In this document: positions 56,901-64,000 of the stretch, piece after piece
Layout: each line of letters begins with the position of its first letter
Numbering within the stretch: the stretch's first letter is position 1
DNA from: Hyaloperonospora brassicae
Lineage: Eukaryota > Oomycota > Peronosporomycetes > Peronosporales > Peronosporaceae
DNA length: 64,000 bases
Direction of reading: 5' to 3'
Assembly (NCBI GenBank): GCA_947650285.1
Contig: CANTFL010001450.1
Location: forward strand, 248,001-312,000
The notes under the pieces: generated by a model
The model's input: only the letters and a program-made list of their open reading frames with translations
Databases searched by the model: none
Told to the model about the DNA's origin: nothing
Made by a program: the position numbers and the translations under genes

Positions 56901-57378
56901 CCAACATGGTGTACTTCTTGCCGCCCGTGAGGATATAGAGTTTCGCAGGTGTAAACACCATCAGCGTCTCGGGGAACTCGAGGAAGCCCAGCAAGTAGAT
57001 CTGCAGCACGGCCGACTTGCGGTAGCCCGACTCCTCTTGTTGGGCCCGGCCAGCGAGCACGCAGAACGAGTCCACGCCGCCCCACGCGCTGTCGGTCTAC
57101 GCAGCACAAGCCACGATCAAGTCATGCACCACAGGTGGTAATTCACACGTAACGCGTTAGAAACGCCTCCCCCGCATCGACCCGCACGTGGTAACGGTCC
57201 ATACCTTCCACGAACGATAGAGACGCTCGAGGCGCCGGAAAAACATAGCAGCATTCAGACTCGGGGCGACAGCGCCGACGCTCGACGACGACGACAACGT
57301 GGTCGCGTGCTCTGGCTTGACCTCTGTCTTGACTTCGGTCGTGGCCTCCTGCTTCACTGTCCCTCGAAGCTCGGCCAT
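53941..57378 (-). CDS. SPT16: FACT complex subunit SPT16, three exons
   Basis: FACT moves H2A-H2B and nucleosomes aside for RNA polymerase II and replication. Exons: 57378-57205, 57096-54316 and 54249-53941; introns of 108 and 66 nt, GT-AG, both in phase 0; 1087 residues. The N-terminus (NAAMFFRRLERLYRSWK) leads to the peptidase-like M24 fold without catalytic residues (YDVIICSLGARYKGYCSNVGR, then GMAFNVAFGFNDI). The middle has the SPT16 block (NFYVPGTSLGRDVLPAM, ELGFRSSD) and the pleckstrin-type histone-binding domain (ILYANIKHAIFQPCDKELVV, DIPYRELGFMGTPFKEMVLL). The last exon is the acidic tail that binds H2A-H2B, ending basic (KKKKSRHH). A start further up in the same frame is possible, but the ATG at 57378 fits the family. 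Confidence 0.95.
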
Positions 57379-57701
57379 GACTCGCACAGATGTATCGCAC
57401 GCGAGGGCGAGAGCGTGGCGACCAGCGCTCGGATTAAGAAACGTTTCTATCTGGCCGGCGTCAACAAGTGTACCCCCACGTATCCTGTTGCCACCCACCC
57501 CACCCGTACCCACCCGTACCCAATCTCAACCATCGACAAATAACCCACCCACCCACCCATATTCCCCCCCATACGACACATTCCACCCAACTGTAGCCGC
57601 CATCTCGCGGGGTTACGTGCCTCGCTTCACGTGGTCCACCCTACTTCCTGCCCGCCATCTCCCGCACGGCCGCGGCACCTGACCTGCTCGCCCGCCGCCG
57701 C
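57379..57701. promoter_or_regulatory. Short divergent promoter region of SPT16 and the TMEM184-like gene
   Basis: Only 323 bases separate the two start codons, so the genes probably share a promoter. The centre has CCCACC/CCCGTACC repeats (about 57477-57580). No exact Inr-FPR element is seen; ACATTCCACCC near 57580 is a partial match. Confidence 0.55.
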
Positions 57702-58745
57702 ATGCAGCTCCAGACGCTCGCGTACGCCATCTCGGGCGCCTTTACGCTCCTGTCGATCGTCCTCTCGGGATGGCTCATCTGGACGCAGCTGCTCTACAAC
57801 CCGTCCGCGCGCATCCGCAAGCACGTGATCCGCATTCTGCTCATGGTCCCCATCTACGCGCTCACGTCGTACATGGCGCTCGTGTTCAACGACTCGAAGC
57901 TCCTGTTCGAGACCGTGCGCGACCTCTACGAGGCGTTTGCGCTCTACTCGTTCCACTGCTTTCTCGTCGAGTACCTCGGCGGCCCGTCGGTGCTCGCGGG
58001 CACGATGCGGTCGAAGCCGCCCATGACGCACGTGTTCCCCTTTTGCTGTGTCCGGCCGTGGTCCATGGGCGGCAAGTTCCTGCAGCAGACGACCGTCGGC
58101 ATCTTGCAGTACATTCCCATTAAGCTCTTGATGAGCATTGTCATGCTCGTTACGAGCTTAGCCGGTGTCTACGGCGAAGGCGAGCTCATGAACCCATGCG
58201 TGAGCTATGGCTACGTGTGCCTGATTCTGAGTCTCTCGCAGACCTGGGCGCTCTATTGTCTGCTCCTTTTCTTCCACGGCGCGCACGAAGAGCTGCAGCC
58301 CATGCGACCGTGGCCCAAGTTCCTTGCGATCAAGGCCATTATTTTCTTCACCTACTGGCAGTCCGTGATGATTAGTATGCTGGTGAGCGTGGGCGTGATC
58401 TCGGCCAAGTGGCACATTGGGTGTCCAGACTGCTGGGACGCGCAGAAAATTGCCTCGGCGCTCAATGACTTTGTCATTTGTGTTGAAATGCTCGGCTTTG
58501 CCGTGGCCCACCACTACGCGTTTGCCATTGAAGACTTTTTGGTACCGTCCGGGGCCTGCGGCGTCAGTGTCCCGTCGTCGAACGTGAAAGCGCCGCTGCT
58601 GGCGAATTTCATGGACGCGATCAATGTGACGGACGTGTCCACGGACTTGAAGAACTCGCGGAACGAGATTCTGACCAAGAAACAGGCCCTGGCTGCCAAG
58701 TTTGAGCAGCGCTGCATCTATTCCCCTCGTGGTGGCATGTTTTGA
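57702..58745 (+). CDS. TMEM184/OST-alpha (DUF300) family multi-pass membrane protein
   Basis: 347 residues, single exon, with seven hydrophobic segments. Typical blocks are ARIRKHVIRILLMVPIYAL, YEAFALYSFHCFLVEYLGG, the Cys-containing FCCVRPW loop, GILQYIPIKLLMSIV, LYCLLLFFHGAHEEL, and KAIIFFTYWQSVMISMLV. The order and the PIYAL and FFTYWQ motifs are those of the family that includes the alpha subunit of the organic solute transporter and the TMEM184 proteins. Proteins of this kind lie in endosomal, vacuolar or plasma membranes; no substrate can be inferred. The C-terminal 70 residues are soluble. The gene is divergent from SPT16 and convergent with the PDZ gene. Confidence 0.9.
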   Translation: MQLQTLAYAISGAFTLLSIVLSGWLIWTQLLYNPSARIRKHVIRILLMVPIYALTSYMALVFNDSKLLFETVRDLYEAFALYSFHCFLVEYLGGPSVLAGTMRSKPPMTHVFPFCCVRPWSMGGKFLQQTTVGILQYIPIKLLMSIVMLVTSLAGVYGEGELMNPCVSYGYVCLILSLSQTWALYCLLLFFHGAHEELQPMRPWPKFLAIKAIIFFTYWQSVMISMLVSVGVISAKWHIGCPDCWDAQKIASALNDFVICVEMLGFAVAHHYAFAIEDFLVPSGACGVSVPSSNVKAPLLANFMDAINVTDVSTDLKNSRNEILTKKQALAAKFEQRCIYSPRGGMF

Positions 58746-59208
58746 CAGTCACGCGTCTCTCGTTTGCACTTGTCGGACGTGCAGTGGACAAGAGGTCTAC
58801 ATAGCTGCAGGCTGCTGACATGATGTGTACACTAGACAAGGTAGTAGTTAGTTGCGAAAAATAGCAGGAAGCAGATACGATAAGCACACGCATAAGCACA
58901 CGCCTGGTATTACATTTGGATCAGCACGCACGTCAAGCCAGTTTTGTTGCGGTTGCGTTCAGCTAGCTGCGTATGTATTTCCGAAAAAGACAATGAAAAC
59001 AATAGACGGGTGCAACAAACAACGCTGTCCATATCCAGCTGGTCAGCTGGTCGAAGCCTCGCTTACACTCCTCATGTTTCAGTTGCTGCGTTCGCATCCT
59101 TGGAGTCCCTTCCTTGGTTGGTATTTAGCGACTACGATTCACGTCCTCCAACTTTACGACCTCGTAGCCCAAATGAGTTAATCACATGGCAGTAGTAGCA
59201 GCCTTGCA
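58746..59208. other. Convergent 3' spacer between the TMEM184-like and PDZ genes
   Basis: About 460 bases for two 3' ends; no gene or repeat seen. Confidence 0.6.
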
Positions 59209-62200
59209 TCATGTCCGACGTTTGTAAAAGCGTAACACGACAGGCCGCTTGACGGCGCGCAGTGTCGCCATGGACGAGTGAAAAGATGACCCGCTGATCT
59301 CCATGGGCCCAATCCACGTCAACACGTCTCCAACCGACACCTTGTGCAGCATGGGCCCACCCGAGTCCATGTCCACCTTCGTCACCTTTGGCACGTCCGC
59401 ATCCGAGCTAAACACAAGCCCGAGGTTGGCATTCTCTCGCCAAACGAGCTCATACTCGCGGTCATTCAACGGCGGTCCACGCAGCAGCGTCTGATCCGTC
59501 TCCTCCGCCCGTCCTGCCGCATATGCCGCAGGTGATGAACGCCGGAAGCGCAACACTGCAGGCTTTGGCAAACGTGACAAGTTCTCGAGAGTCTGCTTGA
59601 ACTTTGGCTGCGGCACAATGTTCATGTTGTTGGCCGCAAACAAAATGTCCCCCGGTGACACATGCTCAATGTTCTTGAGGTTGCTAGTGCCAGTCACGCG
59701 AGCCACCACGGGAAATCTCGTCGTCGGATGCACTCGCAGCGTCAGACCAAGAGCCGTGCCCTCAGGCCACACGACCTCGTATACGTCGTTATCCATCGCC
59801 CGTTCCTTTTCCATTGAGCTGCTGGCTTCGCTACTCAATATGTGAGGCAAGGAACCGGGGTGATGACCGCTCTGTGAAAGCGGTTTCAACGGCGTGTCGC
59901 TGTCAATCGGGTCGTTAACAGACTTTACCAGTGGCGATTTGCGCAGTCCCTGCTCCAGGTTGCGTGCTTTATTCTGTGTATCCGCAGCGCGATAATGCGT
60001 GTCGTTCCGAACTCCACTAATGTGGTCTGAACCAGACGCCGATCGAGGAGATGGGTCCTTACTCGTGAGCACCACATCAGACGCAGTAGTGAGGTAGCCT
60101 CCTCTTGAACCCTGTGCTGAATTTCTTTGTGCAGTGGATGGCGGTGTATTCACTTGTCTCGCATCATGAGCCGATCGTTTTGCTTCCTGATCGGCGTGGC
60201 CTCGATATCTGCTTTGAGACGCTTCTGGGGCTGCATGCGGCTGCAACTGTTGCTGCTGATGCTGTTGCTGTGGTGGCGGCGGCGGCTGATGTGCCTGTTT
60301 ATCCTGGTATTTCCTGTGCTCGTTCTGCATTTTCGCGCTCGACATAGTATGAGCATTGTCTTTTGAGTGATTGCCAAGAGCTATGCTCATCTTTTTCAGC
60401 GGATTCATGAAGCTTCGAGGTGGAAGTGGAACTGCTGGTGGCTGCACAGACTTGGGAGGTGATGTCTCGGTTGCAAGCGCTACATTTTCCCTCGCAGAGG
60501 ACGACGAAGTGGTAGAAGAAAGTGATAGCGACGATGAGGTGGAGGACATCGACGACGATACGGAAGATGATGCCAGTGATGGCGTCAAAGCTGCGAACTT
60601 GGGTCCAGACTGTATGCTAGCGGACGTCAAACCAGCGATCGCGTGTTCGGGAGAGCCCTTCTTGAACCGAATGACCAGTGGACGCTTGGCTGTGCGCAGC
60701 TTGAGCAACGATTCGTGGAAACTCAGGTCTTTCACGCTTTCGTCATTGATCCACACGATGCGGTCCCCTGAGCTCACAAACGCTGCCACATTATTCGGCG
60801 CACCCTTGATCTTCACCTTTATGGATTTAGCGCTACCCAAGTCTGCTACAACCATGTGACCAGCAGCATTTGGCCGGACTGTAAAACACAGCGGCTGCTT
60901 CTTTTCCCAAATGTGGTCATACTCATCATCGGTAGGATCCGGTCGAGACGACATCTTCTTGTTGCCCGGGCAAAAAAATAGCGACACTGGCTTCTGCACC
61001 TTTTGCAAAAACTTGATCGCCGTGTTAAAATTTCCATCGGTAGTGCTGTAGTTGCCAATCTGTACCAGGTAGTGCCCTGGCTGAACGTCCTGGACCTGCG
61101 GCGAGCGGTTCTTTCCCGTAATGCGCGTCACTAGAGGGTACGGTATGTCTTTACTCGCAATAAGACTGATCCCGAGCGGTCCATCGAGCCACTTAATCTC
61201 GTACTTGGACTCGAGCTTCACAGCTGGTTGCGGCGGATACTTCTCATTCTCCGCTGCCGTCAGTTCTTCGAACTTGGCGGCAAGCTTCAACCCAATCGTG
61301 CTCATCACCTTTGGTTGTACTGGCTTTACTGCCATCGGGTCGGCCATTAGCCGTCGGAAAACGAGTCGACAAGGCTTTGCAACCTCTTTCAAGTACCTGA
61401 TCGCGTCGTCAAACTCCATATCCCGTGTGCTTTGATGTCCAATCTGCAACAACAAGTCGCCAACGTCGACAAGGTGGATGCCGAAAATCGAGCTCTTGCC
61501 CGTGATCTTGGACACGGCTGGCATCGATTGCGACTGCGAATGCCGCAGCCTCAGTCCCAGCAACCCTCCTTCCCATATCAACGTACACATATTGGCCGTC
61601 ACGTTGTGATTCATCATACCCGATGTACTGTTTCGCATCGACGCGAGCAGGTCCAGCGACGACCGGCGCAAGTGCACAAACTCTTCTTCAGCAGCTGGTG
61701 GCGCCCGTTCATTCATTGCTTCGCTCTTGTCTGCTTTGTCCGTGCTCGAGCTTTGGTCCGAGCCATAGTGGACATCGGAGTCGAGGTCGAGGTTGTCCAG
61801 CTCCAGACGCAAATCGTCCAAGTCTCCTTCGTCTAGCGTGCCACTGTTCCCAGACGCTTTCGACCGTCCACTGCCACACGACAGCGTATCGTCATTATCT
61901 CCGTCTGCGTCGTCCCGGTCGCGGTCATGGTCGTCGTCTACATCCAGGTCCATGTCCAGAGACTCGAGAATATCGGCGAGGCTGTCGCGACTGCTGCTCA
62001 CGCTGCCCGACCCCATTGCACCGGACAAGCGCTTGTCGTCTGTCCCATCTTCGTCCTCGTCCTCACCCGTCGTGCCCCTGGCCTTCTCCCGCGCTTGCTT
62101 CGACAGCGACCCGCGCTCGGACGAGGCAATCGCGCCCGACGGGATCATAATCAGGTCGTCCAGCATGTCAAAGACACTGTCGCCGAGGTCCGGCTCGACC

Positions 62201-62397
62201 TTGGCGAGCGACTGGCGCGCCCCTAATTGCATGCTCATCTCCATCTGCAGCTGCATCTGCTGCTGGATCTTGTGGTGCAGGTCGAGCTGGTGCGCCAAGA
62301 GCTCTTCGTGGCTCATGGACGACGGCGGAGACGAAGACGCAGAAGAAGAGGAAGAGGAGGAGGAGACTGTTGCGTCGTCCGAGGGCGCAACAAACAT
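59209..62397 (-). CDS. Protein with five PDZ-like repeats
   Basis: 1062 residues from the first ATG of the frame (62395-62397); codons before it lie over simple repeats and have no ATG. Residues up to about 265 are disordered: a Ser run, a Gln/Met-rich helix (HKIQQQMQLQMEMSMQL) and acidic Asp/Ser stretches. Five related units follow, each opening W..G.LGL.. and closing with a KP..L.FRR-type strand: about 61590-61350, 61205-60960, 60920-60655, 59775-59545 and 59460-59215. Between the third and fourth is a long Ser/Gln/His-rich linker. Each unit has the VGDLLLQIG-like turn of PDZ folds. Such proteins act as scaffolds; partners are unknown. There is no membrane segment or enzyme domain. Confidence 0.75.
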   Translation of the reverse strand: MFVAPSDDATVSSSSSSSSASSSPPSSMSHEELLAHQLDLHHKIQQQMQLQMEMSMQLGARQSLAKVEPDLGDSVFDMLDDLIMIPSGAIASSERGSLSKQAREKARGTTGEDEDEDGTDDKRLSGAMGSGSVSSSRDSLADILESLDMDLDVDDDHDRDRDDADGDNDDTLSCGSGRSKASGNSGTLDEGDLDDLRLELDNLDLDSDVHYGSDQSSSTDKADKSEAMNERAPPAAEEEFVHLRRSSLDLLASMRNSTSGMMNHNVTANMCTLIWEGGLLGLRLRHSQSQSMPAVSKITGKSSIFGIHLVDVGDLLLQIGHQSTRDMEFDDAIRYLKEVAKPCRLVFRRLMADPMAVKPVQPKVMSTIGLKLAAKFEELTAAENEKYPPQPAVKLESKYEIKWLDGPLGISLIASKDIPYPLVTRITGKNRSPQVQDVQPGHYLVQIGNYSTTDGNFNTAIKFLQKVQKPVSLFFCPGNKKMSSRPDPTDDEYDHIWEKKQPLCFTVRPNAAGHMVVADLGSAKSIKVKIKGAPNNVAAFVSSGDRIVWINDESVKDLSFHESLLKLRTAKRPLVIRFKKGSPEHAIAGLTSASIQSGPKFAALTPSLASSSVSSSMSSTSSSLSLSSTTSSSSARENVALATETSPPKSVQPPAVPLPPRSFMNPLKKMSIALGNHSKDNAHTMSSAKMQNEHRKYQDKQAHQPPPPPQQQHQQQQLQPHAAPEASQSRYRGHADQEAKRSAHDARQVNTPPSTAQRNSAQGSRGGYLTTASDVVLTSKDPSPRSASGSDHISGVRNDTHYRAADTQNKARNLEQGLRKSPLVKSVNDPIDSDTPLKPLSQSGHHPGSLPHILSSEASSSMEKERAMDNDVYEVVWPEGTALGLTLRVHPTTRFPVVARVTGTSNLKNIEHVSPGDILFAANNMNIVPQPKFKQTLENLSRLPKPAVLRFRRSSPAAYAAGRAEETDQTLLRGPPLNDREYELVWRENANLGLVFSSDADVPKVTKVDMDSGGPMLHKVSVGDVLTWIGPMEISGSSFHSSMATLRAVKRPVVLRFYKRRT

Positions 62398-62434
62398 TCC
62401 GTTTTCCCCGCACGTAGAGACAATGAGACGGACG

Positions 62435-62474
62435 GACGACCGACCGACCGACCGACCGGACGAGCGGGTGGACA

Positions 62475-62505
<31 letters not shown>

Positions 62506-62582
62506 TAGATCGACGGACCGACAGACAGATCGACAGATCGACAGACAGAGAGACAGACAGACAGAGCGACAGATTGACAGTC
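62435..62582. repeat. Tetranucleotide tract of GACC and GACA units
   Basis: A run of GACC units (about 62435-62460) passes into a longer run of GACA/GATC units up to about 62582. It lies 40-190 bases upstream of the PDZ gene start, in its promoter or leader. Confidence 0.9.
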
Positions 62583-64000
62583 ACCTCCGTCGGTCGTCGA
62601 GCGCTGCGGCTGCTGAAGGCGAGGGAAGAGCGAGTGTTGCGCTCCGAGTGGCCAAAAACACGGAGACGCCGTGGCGCGACTCGAGACAGTGTGGGGGTAT
62701 GCTCGGTAGCCCTAGTCACGGACGCGATGGTGATTGGCGGAAATTCAAGCCAAAGGGCGAGGCGCCTCTCCCGAGGCCGCACACACGTCGCAGATTCGCG
62801 CCAGACGGGACGATAACCGCTCCATTACCGACAACGTCAGCGACAGCGTCAGTCGGTCGCACGAGGGAATAATACCCCCTCCCCCCCGCGCGCGCTGCTG
62901 TCTTGTTTTTGGGTACGACACTCGGAGCCAGCAACACACGGCATAGAACGACGGCCGGCCGGGCAGTCGTTGATTGGTCCATTACCTCGCGCGAGATCCA
63001 GCGTGTCGACCGCGGGGCAGGCAGTCAGCTGCGCAGAGACGGGGCGAATCGCGCTGGTGGCGCTAGCCTCGCGTCGCCACGTCTCGACGAGCGAAAAAAG
63101 AAAAGCAGCAGCAAACGACTTACTGACGGACCGGTCAGCGCCCGCCCCCATACTGTACTACCACTGCTACGACTACCAACTGACTGTCGACAGTCCGTTA
63201 GTTGTCTACCGTCTTTTTGTGCTGGACGTGTGGATCGGCACGTGTTGTGTACAACAACACGCCATAAACAAGACCTGGTCTGCAACTAGCGAAACGACAA
63301 TCACTCTTGTCGCAAACAACGTCAGCGAGCGCGCGCGTGCGACGGTCGACGTTTTATAGAAAGCAACTGCTGCCTCAGTTGAAGTAGATGCTGTTCAGGT
63401 GCGCTTGCGCTGCCCACGACAGTAGCGTCCAAACGGGCCACAGGACAAGAGCAGGTCCCGTCACGTGCGACTGACTCCTCGTCGGTCCTTTTTGCATGGA
63501 GCAAAAAGAACGCACACACACACACACAGACACGTACAGACACACATACAGACACAGACAGACACGAACAAACGCGAACAAACGCTCGACGGACGGTCTC
63601 AATGGCACGAGCCGTGCAAAGCCGTGCGCGCGGGGCAAACGACCAAGTCGGTCATTGTGGTCACCACTGTGTGGAACGGCACATTGCAATGGGAAACGAT
63701 TGGCGTGGAAAAGTGCGTGTGCGACCGACCGATTGAGCGACTTTCGACGGACTTTATACGCACAGTCGAGCGACTCGACAGTGAGTCGTCGATCGAATCT
63801 CGAGACGAGCGAGACCACAGCACTTGGAACGACGCAATCGGTCGTTGTTTTGCGTATTGATTGGGAGAGAAGATATCTTTCTTCGATCGCGATGTCCTGT
63901 GGGACGCTTTTTCTCGATTTCGTCAGCATGTGACGATTGTGCGTCATCGAAGCTGGAAAGTCAGTGATGCGGGGCCGAAATCGTGTACTTGAAGGCGAAC
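62583..64000. other. Right-hand flank; no confident gene
   Basis: Open frames overlap on both strands between 63.37 and 63.95 kb, but none shows a known domain; the plus-strand frame 63465-63860 includes a block (KSVIVVTTVWNGTLQWETIG) that might be an exon. A CA-rich tract lies at 63512-63590. The 62.6-63.4 kb part is rich in CG and is presumably the PDZ gene promoter. Confidence 0.45.
63512..63590. repeat. CA/GACA simple repeat
   Basis: A CA dinucleotide run followed by CAGACACA and CGAACAAA units; simple sequence only. Confidence 0.85.

Noticed and set aside
62435..62582. CRISPR-like or telomere-like array
   Set aside because: It is a plain tetranucleotide microsatellite without spacers; the organism is a eukaryote.
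61793..62872. Ser-rich plus-strand frame over the PDZ gene start
   Set aside because: It is the complement of the acidic Ser/Asp region and the tetranucleotide tract; no domain.

Overview
Organism. The window is nuclear DNA from a filamentous eukaryote, most probably a plant-pathogenic oomycete (Peronosporales: a downy mildew or close Phytophthora relative). The evidence is compact genes with short GT-AG introns (49-120 nt), a 16-bp initiator plus flanking promoter element (Inr-FPR) of the oomycete type, a candidate secreted effector with an EER motif, and copia and gypsy retrotransposons. No species is assigned.

Layout. 1-2.4 kb: a decayed Ty1/copia element on the minus strand, with an inverted piece of copia gag beside it. 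3.85-11.8 kb: a complete Ty3/gypsy chromovirus with 391-bp LTRs (8 differences), a 5-bp target duplication (AGAAT), gag, a broken pol ending in a chromodomain, and a long reverse-strand ORF convergent with pol. 13-19.4 kb: a TRM2/TRMT2A-like tRNA methyltransferase with an inserted propeller-like region; a five-exon ubinuclein/Hpc2-type HIR subunit convergent with it; and a GT31 glycosyltransferase divergent from the ubinuclein. 21.9-22.8 kb: a secreted EER-type effector candidate. 24.3-27.1 kb: an M13 metallopeptidase carrying a long His/Lys/Asp-rich insertion. 27.1-35.8 kb: an AT-rich, gene-poor island with a dead pogo-like transposase. 35.8-37.3 kb: a SAC3/GANP-family protein. 39.5-40.5 kb: the mitochondrial protease ATP23. 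41.5-44.1 kb: ARS2/SERRATE. 44-50 kb: gene-poor, with at least one coding relic. 50.2 kb: a small predicted mitochondrial protein with a clear oomycete promoter. 51.2-53.9 kb: unrecognised multi-exon or decaying genes. 53.9-57.4 kb: the FACT subunit SPT16. 57.7-58.7 kb: a TMEM184/OST-alpha membrane protein. 59.2-62.4 kb: a protein with five PDZ-like repeats and a tetranucleotide repeat just upstream.

How the parts relate. The host genes are mostly housekeeping functions in gene expression: two histone chaperone subunits (HIR and FACT), ARS2, SAC3, and a tRNA methyltransferase. They sit in convergent and divergent pairs with short spacers. Between them lie transposon and relic-gene blocks, one of which borders the effector candidate.

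Most unusual signals. (1) The whole gypsy element, LTRs, coding and antisense regions alike, is packed with short perfect inverted repeats (about 6-12 bp arms, 1-12 nt loops), a texture the host genes and the copia remnant lack. At two places a damaged or altered codon lies inside a stem arm. (2) A convergent antisense gene ends 20 bp past the pol stop and overlaps, on the other strand, an in-frame sense tail that encodes the chromodomain. (3) Two conserved enzymes carry large inserted regions.
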